Source: Lepidurus packardi (Eukaryota; Arthropoda; Branchiopoda; Notostraca; Triopsidae). Taken from it: a DNA stretch of 64,000 nt. The notes beneath the pieces are model-generated. The model ran no database searches. It saw only the letters and a list, made by a program, of their open reading frames with translations, and was not told the origin of the DNA. The number at the start of each line of letters is the position of its first letter. Position 1 is the first letter of the stretch. Shown piece by piece: positions 11,901-22,667 of the stretch. The position numbers and the translations under genes are program-made. Where the stretch lies: NCBI GenBank assembly GCA_023053545.1, contig JAKZAN010000002.1, positions 3,890,375 to 3,954,374 on the forward strand, read 5' to 3'.

Positions 11901-14587
11901 CTGGATTGATCTTTGCGTAATAAATAAGTCAAAAATGGTCACAATATTTAGTATATTCAATACAGTACAAGACGTATTTCTCGAAGGTATTACTTTGATC
12001 GAGATCGACTTCGTCATCCCCTACAGTAATAGGCAAATTAGACTCACCTAGTACAGCGTTTGGCTCCGAGTCGTCGAATTCAAGACTTCTTCTGTAACGC
12101 CGGAATGCTACCATGCGTAGTACAGAAGATTTAGGTCAATATCGAGCGGTACATTGTGCATTTTACCTGTAGGGCGTATAGCCGGATGAACTGCCCATAG
12201 AGGACGTGCACCACCACATCTTGGCTTGGGCTCGTCATTATCTGAAGTACCAGGAGCTCTGTTGCGTGGCTGCACTTTCACCTGTGAGCGTTTAGTCTTT
12301 GAGTTGGTAGATGTCTCTGCCCTGGACGCCCGTTTTTCTGAGCCAGACTCGGTTTGTTGTTTTGGGGACTTTGTTGTTTTTGAATCCGACGCCTGCCGTC
12401 TAACTCTCTTGTCGTGGTCTTCTTCTGAAGCAAAAGTCTCACGTACATATCTGTCAAGTATTATTTGGTAAATGTTACTTAATTCGAAATGGTCGGCGTT
12501 GTGACCCGGGTCGCTTGCGAAGTCTGTCTTGTCACTCTCAAGGAATGGCTGCCCAGACTTCCGGTTAACCACTGGAGGTTTGACTGAAGGGATTAGTGGA
12601 ACAGCCACAGGAACTTGGCCACAGTCAGACATGATTGGCTCTTCTAGTTCTTCGTACAAGACACTTCTTCTGTTACGCGTTCCTCTACGGATGGATGAGG
12701 ATTTGGGGGAAAAATTCTTTTTGTTTGAGCCTCTTCTTGACGGTAATTCGTCAAAGCTACGAAGCACTGCAGTAGGAACTATTGCTTGATCAGATGGCGC
12801 TGTCTCAGTTGTCCCTTGGTTTGAGCTACGCGGCGCTGTCGTTAGAAGGTCAGGAAGATCCTGACTCAAGATGGGTATTGGAGTACTTATCTCCACTTGC
12901 GGGAAAATAGGTGCAGGATAGTCTAGTTTCGTAAGAAACAAGATTGTACCAACTTTGATGGGCTCATCCTGCACATCTCTTAAGCCAGGAGGTATATTTG
13001 GCGACGTTAGGTTCTTGTCCGTACCGGAACTTTCATCGGTTGGTAGGATATCCGCGTCTGGTACCGGCAAAAGGATAGCGGAGCGCAATTCTGCCTCACT
13101 GGAAGACTTCTGGCGCTGCTTTCTGGAACCTTTGTTTAACCGTCTATAATGTCTGTGCGGATCCTTCTGGTAGTCGACCACTTCAACGTACGGCCGCCTA
13201 GACCGTGCTAAATTTCCACGATCGTTGAATTTATGTAAGTCTGTGTTCCTCTTGGGCCAGGTCAGTATTTGATCCTCACGCTTTTGTCGTTTCCCACGAC
13301 TTTCCGTGTCGTCATTGAGCCAGCGGAAGGTATTAAGATCTGGCATGGCTTCCATGTTCAGCTTCAGTCGGATTTTCGTCTTTTCGCCTTCTTTGTTCAA
13401 GGCAGGCAGTTTCAGAGACTCTCGTACGATCTTCATGACAGGCCAGGTACCTTCCCCACATACATTTGTGGCGTCGTCCAGGTCAGCGTCCATGACAGCG
13501 ATTCCTCCGACCCGCGCGCTAACTTTCTGGATGAGCTTGGGAATGCCTTTGACGCTAGCGAAAGCTATCACTTGTTGATTGTCTGCAGAGCGGATAGTGG
13601 AAAATACGGCGCTGGGTTTGATAAAATTAGTTGGGGAGGATTGCCAACCTGGTGTGAGAAGCGTTTTGCAGATCTTGGGCCGGGAAACTCCGCCCAGGGC
13701 GAGCACGTAACGTCCCGTAGGGGAATCTTGCCGCCACGAAGTACCACCGATCTTCATTCCGACGCTAAGTTGAGCGCTTGTAAATCCTGTCTTCAACCAA
13801 GGCTCTATTTTGGCCAAAACTTGCCGTTCTTCCAACTCGGGAGTGATGGAAGGTTTGGCCGAGGGGAGTACATGGACGTGGTCGATCTTGAGCGCGGCCA
13901 GGGCAGCAGTCGGACCAAAATAGTCTTTAACAGTGAGACTAGTGATCAGTTGGAATGGAGCGAAAATGGGTTGGAAAGCAGAGAAGAGTTGGGTCAAGAC
14001 TTTAGTGGCATTTTGAGACGGCTCTGGCTCGTAGGCCAAATCAATACCGTCCGTGTGGACCGCAACAAGCAGTCGAGCTAACTGAGTGGCGACCTGGGTG
14101 TAAACGTCCGGTTTCTGGAGCATCGTTTGCACGTTCAGGGAATCGATGCCCAGAATCAATTGCAGGTCAGGATTGACAATCTTCAGCGCGACCAGTTTCG
14201 CCAAACGAGGCGTATTGATGTCAATACGAGGGCCGTTGGATTCCTGCACGATCGTTTGGACTGCGTTAACCACGACCCTGGTGCAGAGAAAAGGATCCAA
14301 GTCATCGATATCTGAAAAGGAAGGAAATACATCTAGAATAGTTACAATCCCAAGAAAAATTCGACGATTTTTTTTTCAATTTTTAATGTTGATTTTTTAG
14401 ATTTATGATGTGATTTGATCAGAACGCCCAATTTTTTTTTTTTGTGTTTTGGTAAGTTTTGATTTTTTTAGGCTTCCTTACTTTGGGCGGGTCCGAAGTA
14501 ACACGTTAAATTAGGGACAGAGACTACGACACGTACCCACGTCATCATCACCAATAAAACTATCGGGAACAATTGAAATTGCCCCAT
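8948..14587 (-). CDS. Secreted GH18 chitinase-like protein with long, multiply cleavable basic tail (about 1,627 aa)
   Basis: No recognised named gene. Exons, 5' to 3': 14587-14482, 14311-12167, 12107-12048, 12020-11994 (27 nt), 11910-11647, 11580-11323, 11272-10943, 10884-10690, 10629-10399, 10336-10139, 10084-9404, 9336-8948. All 11 introns (57-170 bp) are phase 1 with GT-AG ends. Residues 1-23 are a signal peptide. Residues about 24-335 follow the GH18 plan: LTCYFG, then IDDLDPFLCT, DGIDLAYE at 123-130, VGMKIGGTSW, ICKTLLTPGW, and a C-terminal VMDADLDD-CGEG block. In the catalytic DxxDxDxE motif the third Asp is Ala128 while Glu130 remains, so hydrolysis is probably lost; sugar binding may persist. 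The tail has R-x-[KR]-R sites after residues 584, 674, 757, 930, 1146 and 1387, a Thr-rich mucin-like exon, PVPAPKPN-type repeats and two LSNIY motifs (646-650, 1414-1418). Where the last exon ends is uncertain. Confidence 0.8.
9765..9950 (-). repeat. Coding repeat encoding PVPAPKPN-like units
   Basis: Within the second-last exon of the GH18-like gene, units of about 8-9 codons repeat imperfectly, giving peptides such as TVPAPKPNS, PLPMPKTQT, PVHLSKPN and PVPAPKPN. The Pro-Lys-Asn rich repeats suggest an extended, possibly matrix- or polyanion-binding stretch; that role is inference. Confidence 0.7.
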
Positions 14588-15237
14588 TTTGGGGATTTTG
14601 AACTTTTTAATTAAGCAAGTTGGAACTTTTTCGGCGCAAAAAAAATTTCTTCTCAAGCTAGCGAGCAGAAATGAGGGTCGAGATGCCCTTGAGGCCCTTT
14701 TGTACCATAAAATTTGCTCGGGTTCGCAAATTAAGACGGCGGCTCTTAGACACGTCTGGAGCATTGCATATCGTCCGAAACCAATTCGCTTGGAGATGTC
14801 AAAAACACATCTGACCTTTCAAAAGCTACAGTGTAGGCAGAAATTTCTTTCCCAATTGCTTACACTTGGTAAGTACGTTTTCCTAAGTTTATAACTTCCA
14901 CGAATGGGAGAATCTGTTGATTCTCATTTTTCTGTTGAATATGTTGATAATTTTCTTATTTATTTTTAGCCTGCCACATGTGTTTGGGTTATTTTCTACG
15001 TTTCTTGTAAAACTTTTAAGCCTCTGCAATCTTATCGACGCTAGGGAAGTTTCCCTAATCTGCAAACGGCTCGATAAGATAAACAGTGAAAAGTCGAGGG
15101 GATATGAGACGAGCTGAATAGTCAATAGGTCTGGTCTCATTTGAGTCTCATTTGCATTCAGACTTCGTGAAAAGTGCTTGGAAAGAACAGTCTTAAAAGC
15201 CAAGACAGAGAAAGAGAGAAAGATCGAGGCGGGAAAA
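14588..15237. promoter_or_regulatory. Shared divergent promoter region
   Basis: The GH18-like gene starts at 14587 on the minus strand and the phosphonate transaminase at 15238 on the plus strand, leaving 650 bp for both promoters and 5' untranslated regions. I see no convincing TATA box for either gene. Co-regulation is possible but not shown. Confidence 0.4.
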
Positions 15238-17618
15238 ATGAGTTCGGTCCTAGAATCTCGAGGTATAATTTTTTTTTTCTCCGACGTCAAATCCGATAGA
15301 GGGACTTTTAACTTAACTGTGACTCGAAATTGGCCCTGTTTTTTGGCCAATTTTATTCAGTTTTTTTATTACTTTTTCTTTTCATCCATTTTGCTTTCAC
15401 AGGAGTCCAGAAAAAGTTGTTCACGCCAGGTCCTTTGCTATGCAGTGACACCGTCAAAGGAGCAATGTTGCGTGACTTGGGATCACGTGACGTGGAATGT
15501 GTGCAAGCCGTCGAGTTTGTCCGCTCCAAGTTGCTGGAAATCGCAGGTAATCTATATTTCCCCGACTCTCTCTATATTTCTTGGCATATGTTAATGTACG
15601 AGCTACCTGCACGTACTTCCCTCTGCTATATGTTACCTACCCAGTTTTCAGGTCAAACTTATTTTCTGCCAAGACCCCCCTCTTGCCATTTAATTGCCCT
15701 CTTGTATGGTTAGGCGTGGATGCCGCGGAGTTTACGGCTATTCCAGTGCAAGGTAGTGGCACGTACGCAGTCGAAGCCACGATACAAACTGTCACGTCTA
15801 GAGCTACGGGACAAAAAGTACTATAAAATAGATATAAATAAAACTTTTTTCTGTAAAAGCCAAGTTTTTAACTCCGTTTCAAACTCCTTAAAATCCTATA
15901 AAAAGGTTTTGGTCCTGGCTAACGGAGCCTATGGTAAACGCATGCAAAGCATATGTGAGATTGCAGGCATTGAGAACGAGATGATGACCTTTCCGGAATA
16001 CTCTTACGTTCAATTGGCTCAGGTTAGTGGTTATCTTCAAGGTTCCTTTTCTTTTCTTTTTGCAAAACTTCACCAAAGTTGTTGAGAAAGAAAAGAGGAA
16101 GATGAGGAAGATAAAGAAGTTTCTACGCTTAATGACCAAGATCCTTATCAAAAAGGTGGAAGAAACGCTGCAGAGACATCAAGCGCTGGGAAATAAACTG
16201 AGTGCGGTCGCGGTAGTGCACCACGAGACGACTAGTGGGATTGTGAATGATATCGAAGGCATTGGAAGATTAATTCATCGCTACCAGCCCCAAGCGTTCT
16301 TTATTGTGGATGCCATGAGTAGCTTTGGAGCAGTGCCTATCAATATGCAAGAAGCTCGCATTGATTTCTTGGCGTTTTCCTCCAATAAGTGCTTGCAAGG
16401 CGTTCCGGGTTTGGGCTTCGTTATCTGCCGCCGAGAGGATTTGCTGGCTTGCAAAGGTAAAGCTGACTTGAAAGCAAAAATAAGAATAAAAAGCCGACAA
16501 TTTAGTTCCGCTTTATTCAATTCTGATTTCCATTTCTTTCTTTTTTTTTGTTTGCTGCGTTTCCTACTTAATTTGATTCAGTTCTTAATGTGTTTTAGTT
16601 CACCTTAACTCAGTTTATAGTCTTTTATTCCATTTATTCCAGTTAGTTTTTCCTTACTTTATTGATTTGAAATTTATTTCAATGTTATTTTATTTTATTT
16701 TACATTTGTAGGGAATTGTCGAGTTTCGAGTCCGATCTGGTTGAGCAATTCCAAGATTGCCAGTAATTTCTTGTTGTACTTTAGTTCGTTTTAATTCAGT
16801 TTATATTATTTTATTGTATTTATTACGCGTTGTTTAATTTTCTTCCGATGTTGAAATCTCAATCAAATCTTTTGAGATCTTTCGATCTCTCCTATTTGAT
16901 TTCATCTGATTTTGTTTTATTTTCTAGGGAATAGTCGAGTTTTGACTCTCGATTTGGTTCAGCAATTCCAACTCTTGGATGAAACTGGACAATTCCGGTT
17001 CACGCCCCCAACGCATGTTTTATTGGCCATGCAGCAAGCTATAAGGGAACTCGAAGACGAAGGAGGGATTGCTAGTCGTGCCAAACGGTGAAAAAAACGA
17101 CGACAGATTAGAAAACGATATTAACTAATTATGACTTTTTGTGAGGAAGGTGAAGCTTGATTGTTAATCAACGTTTTTTATTTACATATTTAAAAATGGT
17201 AGTTATAAAGCCAATTATGCGGTTGTGCAATCCGGGATGAAGGTGCTCGGCTTCAAAGAATTATTGCCGGATGGCTTACCCGAAAAGGGTTACATTATTA
17301 CCTCTTTCCATTATCCCGCGCATCCTAAATTCAATTTCGACGAGTTTTATCAAAGGTTGAGCGAAAAAGGTAATCTATATCTTGGAGCTAAGAGATTGAG
17401 ACAAAGGGAATCAGAGAGAGTGAAGAGTATTTTCAAATTTATTATTTAATTCTCATCCAACTTTCACAGGCCAATTGATATACCAGGGAAAAGTGACTTC
17501 TGTGGATAGCTTCCGAATTGGCAATATTGGACATTTGTTCCCAAAGGACATGGAAACTTTAGTGGATTTCATTCGTCAAGTCCTGGATGACATGCAAGTT
17601 ACGCTTTCTCGATCTTAA
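15238..17618 (+). CDS. 2-aminoethylphosphonate--pyruvate transaminase (393 aa)
   Basis: PLP-dependent class V aminotransferase that, in its family, converts 2-aminoethylphosphonate plus pyruvate to phosphonoacetaldehyde plus alanine. Exons: 15238-15262, 15403-15546, 15714-15817, 15906-16022, 16141-16456, 16928-17087, 17203-17369, 17470-17618; phases join throughout. The short first exon gives MSSVLESR and runs into [19 protein letters not shown], the family N-terminus. Further family blocks are [38 protein letters not shown] (cofactor Asp187), [11 protein letters not shown] (cofactor Lys213), [10 protein letters not shown] and [10 protein letters not shown]. Length is slightly above the bacterial norm (about 370). 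No organelle leader is evident. The exon 5 acceptor ([10 protein letters not shown]) is the least certain junction. It is a full spliced nuclear gene, not bacterial contamination. The intron before exon 6 carries a decayed copy of that exon's start. AATAAA at 17666 is the likely poly(A) signal. Confidence 0.93.
16593..16978 (+). repeat. Intragenic tandem duplication in the transaminase gene
   Basis: Two adjacent, diverged units (about 16593-16778 and 16779-16978). Each begins with a TTTAGTTC...CAGTTTATA stretch, continues through T-rich sequence, and ends with TAGGGAATNGTCGAGTTT followed by a GANTTGGTT-AGCAATTCCAA-like block. The second unit includes the real start of exon 6; the first holds a broken copy. 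Confidence 0.75.
16712..16762 (+). pseudogene. Decayed duplicate of transaminase exon 6 start
   Basis: After an intact-looking TAG acceptor, GGAATTGTCGAGTTT and the following bases match the beginning of the true exon at 16928, but a one-base loss shifts the frame and the match stops after about 50 bp. It cannot encode the conserved [13 protein letters not shown]-type block, so it is an exon relic within the intron. Confidence 0.75.
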
Positions 17619-17665
17619 GAGCCAACTTTTGATCTCTAGTTTTTTCCACATCCTTCGCCAAGGGG

Positions 17666-17671
17666 AATAAA
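17666..17671 (+). terminator. Poly(A) signal of the transaminase gene
   Basis: AATAAA 48 bp after the TAA stop, at the usual position for cleavage shortly downstream. Confidence 0.65.
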
Positions 17672-17942
17672 AGATGTACGATAAAAGCCAAAGACATACT
17701 TCGTCCATTTGTATAGAGACTTGACTTTTGTTAGGATTTTCTGGGGGAAAAAGTGAACGGATAACTTCAACTGAGAGGCTCAGTACAGCTTTGGTTAGCG
17801 AGAATGAGAGTTTATGTAGTTAAAAGGTGTTCCTAAAAGTTCTCGAATGGCTCCAAGTTCAGGCAGCTCCAGCTATGAACCTGGTACTGAAATGGATTCT
17901 GCATCGCCACATATGCGTCTTTTCTATGTTTCTATCATTTAG

Positions 17943-18536
17943 TGCTGATTGAATAGAACTTTCCTGTGCAACATAAAAGCTCTCGACGATTCTCGTCGGT
18001 CAGGCGGGGGCTCATAGTGTTACTCCGGCCTGCCGCGGCTATGCGCAACGAGGCAATAATGAATACTAAGCAGTAACCAATGGGAAGACTATGCTGAATC
18101 CCGGGATTCGCAGTACAAGCCGGCTTCGTATTACTTAGCTTCATCGCTCCTTTTTGTGGACGCAATAGAGTGGTGGTTGCAAGGTTTAGGGGGTAAAATC
18201 TTGGCTCCTAAGGATGTTCACTTAATCTTCGTTGAGATTTTGCTGGCTGAATAGAACTTCCCTGTGCAACATAAAAGTCCTCGGCAATTCTCATCGGATC
18301 AGGCGGGAGCTCATAGCCTTACTCCGGCCTCTCACGGCAATGCGCAACGAGGCAATAATGAATATTAAGCGTTAACCAATGGGACGGATACCCTATTCCC
18401 GCGATTCGCATTGCAAGTCCAGCTTAGCCTTACTTAACTCCATCGCTCTTCTTTGTGGACGCAGTAGGGTTGTGGTTGCGCTATTTACGGTGAAATCTTG
18501 ACTCCTAAAGGATGTTCACTTAATCTTCGTTGAGGT
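17943..18536 (+). repeat. Tandem repeat, two units of about 298 bp
   Basis: Unit 1 is 17943-18240 and unit 2 is 18241-18536. Shared landmarks are TGAATAGAACTT, CTGTGCAACATAAAAG, TTACTCCGGCCT, ATGCGCAACGAGGCAATAAT, GAATCCCGNGATTCGCA-like, and GGATGTTCACTTAATCTTCG. Units differ by scattered substitutions. No coding frame is kept in both, and I recognise no RNA gene. A weakly similar stretch may lie near 53290-53350. Confidence 0.85.
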
Positions 18537-21500
18537 TAAAGACGGGGGGTAAACACTCCCCCGTGGTGACCTGAAATTGCCTCTATTATACCGACTTGTA
18601 GTATGGTTTGTTGTCAACAGGCCTGATTGGCGAGTTTTGTAAGACGGTCTCGGATTGCTAATCGGTTGCCGGTTGCGGGTTGCGGTTTGCGACCGCAGAG
18701 CACCCATGTCGCGACAAGTTGTTATGAACCATCGTAACCTTCGCAAGTCGCTAAATAGGTTGATTTGCAACCATTTGACTCGGGTGACTCTGCATAATTC
18801 AAATTTTGAGTGCAAAACCTCCATGGAAAACTGAAATGTTCAATTTATTAGTGACCTTTCCCACCTTTATGGGTGTAATTTCTCATAAACCACCTTTTTG
18901 TGTGCAGTTTTCAGGACAGGCATTAGAACATAGGCGTGGTTTTTAACACCCAGGGCCCCTAACTCGTTCCAGTACTATAGGGTGTCGCTGAAAAGCTTTA
19001 TTGATGGTGTCCCAGTTATACTCTTAGACTCGTTTTCTATAGAAATCCGGGGGCGAAGATTAATTGAGCGGAAGGTCCGAAATGCGCTGTAGCTATAAAT
19101 CTAAGGATTTTCTATTGGGAACTTTTTGGCCTTTTGCCTTCACAAAAATTTCTAAATGCTGTGCGGTTATCAGTTGGAAGCTAAGAACCTTGTTTTGTGG
19201 AGGTATATTTGTGGCTACTTAGAGCTTAAAGGTTTCAATACTGCTTCACATTGATGGCACATTTTAGAACCTTTCGGGCTTTTCTTTTTTTGAGACTTTT
19301 TGCAGTTTGGCTTATTGTACAATTGATGATTCGAAATGCCATAGTGTCTAAGCCCCTAGAGAACTTCAAAAGCCAAAGTTTCCCCAGATGACAGTTTTAC
19401 CTGACCGCGGCAGCTTCCCACAATTTCCATCTTGACAAAGTGAATTACTAACGGGCAGAAGAGTGAAAAGAAAGACAAAATAGAACAAAAAATTGACCGG
19501 AAAGGAAAGGGAAAAGGTGTGAACCCACGTTGAACTCGTACAGGGTTTTTGGAAAGTCGCATTAACCATGATGACAACCGTAACTTGAGGTTCTGAAACC
19601 TGCAGGGGTGCCAAAATGTCCATTTTGTCACGCTTCTGCTGCTGAGCTTCAATTATGCTCACCATCCTTCGCCTGTTCCTACTTCTTTTTTTCCATAAGC
19701 CAAAGGTAGCTATTACGCTGTCCAGCTTGTAATCCATCATACATATGTCTCTTGGTCTTTTATCCTTGTAGTCTTATCCTTATCCCTTATCCTGACTAAC
19801 GTCCTTTTCGTTTCCCCTCCTTTGCATGGAACAGTGTAAGCATAATAGCGACAGAGACATGATTATCTAATGTCCCTCATTCCTTATTACCTTGTCAATA
19901 TGTCCATACGACGTCGAGTTCATGTCCGGTCCAGGTCACACAAGTCATTGTTGGACCATACAGGCGACGATGTTCGAAAGGAATCTATAAGTGCGACGAT
20001 GGGAAGTTTTGCTACCATATACCAATCATTTACCGTACCTTTTGCCCTGTAGCATAGCGTAGTGTACCTATACCTTGTCAGTTTACCTTCGTGACAAGAA
20101 AAGATGGGGAAAAAGGCGAAGGAAGAGGAAAAGAACCTTAAATAGTTGGTACCGTCCTATCGGACTTGGGCTATTCAGAAGCAATACTATTAGAGCCTTA
20201 CACTATGGGGGGAATCTATTGTAGTGAAACATAGCTGTCGCATAGAAAATGGACAAAAGTTTTTTTTTTTTATTTTTCTATACTATACAAGGGTATAGTA
20301 TAGAAAAATTGGTCTTTGGGGTAGCTATTGAAGATCAGTACTGATCCTTTACCTTTTTTCCTTCCTGCAAAACCTGCAAAAGATCAGGTCAAGGATCATC
20401 ATCTTGCTTCGGCCAGTATACGGGTAGTATTGGGAAATTTCTCTATATATAGGCGAATTATTTAGAACCTCGTTTATACCTTGTTGCTTTTCCTGACAAA
20501 TTCCGCATTCCATAAAAGGTACTTATATACATTTGGTGGACAATGCGTTCGCACAGCTATTGTTACTCCCGTTATATTTATCTCTTTCTCCCTATATATA
20601 ACTCTTGGACCCATATTGTTCCTTTTGGGTAAAAGAGGCCAAAAACAGTTTCTGTGACACCTTTTGATCGTATACACAATACACAGCAGGCGTTTGCAAA
20701 GAAGCCAGTCCAATGCGACTGCCTGTCTGTAGCGCAATACATGTATAATGAAGCGCGAACCAAAAGCCTTGCAAGTTTCGTTCGTTGGTGAGGAGCGGTT
20801 TGCAGTGCAGTACATGTAAATGTCCAGAAGCCCAAATGTCAAGTCTTTTGGGTACAAATTAACGTCTTTGCAAAGCTGTAAAGGTTCGAGGTATACCAGG
20901 TTTAATTATGCAAATCATTTAAAAGTGGGGAAACTTTCTGCACCGGTTGGCTTCCAGGACGCACAGAAAACGCTAGAACTTGTGCTAGTTATATACTGGC
21001 ATCGTATATACATATATATGTATTTAATCTGGCTTGGCGAGGCGCAAAAGGCTTCAAGTAAGGACGTAAGAAAGGGGATTACGAGGAACATCAAAGTCCA
21101 ATCTTTTTATAGACTTTTGAGATTTTTTTTTTATTTTAAGCCTCCTTTTCAACCCCCTTTATAAAATCTAGGCCGGCATAAAAAAGGATTTTAAAACCTG
21201 GTAAGGCAATATGCTGCTAATGCGTCCTGTTTGTAGTTACGACGCCCTTCTATGATGAAGCGGCGGCTGTTGTAAGCTCGTAATATCACATCAAGAAACT
21301 TTTTTTGGGGGGGAGCAAGTTTCTTCTTTTACTTTTCATATTTTGTTGTTGCATTAGAGATGAAGAATGAGAATTAAGGCAAAAAGGATAACTTGGCGTT
21401 TGTGGGACTTTGGGATCATTTCCCCAGACGGATTAAGCCAAACTGGTGGCGCTGTAGTCGTTTGTTATTGTCTGTCTGCTTCCCCTGGCTCCCACTCTAG

Positions 21501-22660
21501 TGCGTCATCATCTGCTTCTTATTAAATTTAGTTAACTTTAATTATTCTTGAGGATGGTAGGACGGCTAGAGAAAGCAAACCGCTGTGCTGTGGCGCGAGC
21601 GAGAGCCAGAGAGAGAGAAAGAAGTGGGACAGGGAGCAAGTGGGTGGCAACGCCGGAAGCTGCCCTTATTTCTTTTTTCCCAAAAGCGATAAAGCAACAG
21701 GTCGCATGAATAGTCTTTTCTTAAGGTATAAAACAGCTCAGGCGCAAAGATTTATAGCCAGGCAGAGGAAACTTAAGAAGCCAATTGTGTAATAGTTTTC
21801 GAGCCCTTTGAGTTGTCCCGATATTCCGTTACTTGAAGAATAAAAATGAGTCGACCGAGTGTTATTCTCTCGGGGGTAATTCCAGTTTTTCAATCATTTC
21901 TTCGCGCTCATGCACCAGACGGCATGCGGTCACAAAAACTTGCTAGTGGTACGTGCGCCAGGTGCAAAATGCTCGTCTTTCAAGTTTTTCTTCAAAGATA
22001 AGCGATTAATAGTGAGGTCCCAAAAAAATACGCGAGGGATAAGACCGCTTTTTCGGTGGCAAAAAGAGGGTTATTAAGGTAAATTGCGGGGATTTGTACA
22101 TGGTCATGGTGGCCTGAAAGTACGTGGGTATCTAGACTAGTTAGGTAAAAGTTGCGATGAGTTATAGAAAGGTAGTTTATACTTACTTGGGCTCGGTTTC
22201 ATGATACCGAGAAGCAGAAGAAATATAAACTCATATATATGTATAATATAGTTTGAGGAGAGAGTGAGAAAAAGAAATAAGAGAGAGAGAGAAAAGAGGA
22301 TAAGGATTTTTGGTAGTTAATAACATAAAGTAACATGACTTAATTACAGGGCTGAAGGAAGTATTAAATTCCCTTTTTTGGGACGAGTTAAGGCCGTAAC
22401 AAGCGTAACATGAGACCCCTTTTTCTATTAAATCCCACTAATTTGACGATATAATTGGGGGCTTTAAAAAAAACTTCATGAAAAATTTATGTTGGGTGCT
22501 TGGCCAACGCTTCTTTTTTGTGGTTTTCTTTCGTGGCATATGGAACCCCGCAAAGAAATCCTCCAAGTCTTCTTTTTGGATTAAGACGACAAAATCTCAC
22601 CAACATCATGTGTTGAGATTTTCTTAAGTCAACAGATTCACTTTAATTCAAGTGTCCTTG
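18537..22660. other. Intergenic region without supported genes
   Basis: AT-rich, with only short unconserved open frames. It contains the perfect hairpin at 20273-20308 and purine-rich stretches near 21590-21650 and 22255-22300. Confidence 0.5.
20273..20308. repeat. Perfect 16-bp hairpin
   Basis: TTTTTCTATACTATAC and its exact reverse complement are separated by AAGG. A preceding run of T makes it look like a cruciform-prone simple repeat, not a known RNA. Confidence 0.85.
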
Positions 22661-22667
22661 ATTCGCT

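Noticed and set aside
13269-14081. Plus-strand open frame of 270 codons
   Set aside because: It is the antisense of the large GH18-like exon, which has family motifs, a matching splice phase and a signal-peptide exon upstream.
15238-17618. Bacterial contamination as the source of the phosphonate transaminase
   Set aside because: Seven GT-AG introns with consistent phases and a neighbouring animal-type gene show it is part of the host genome.
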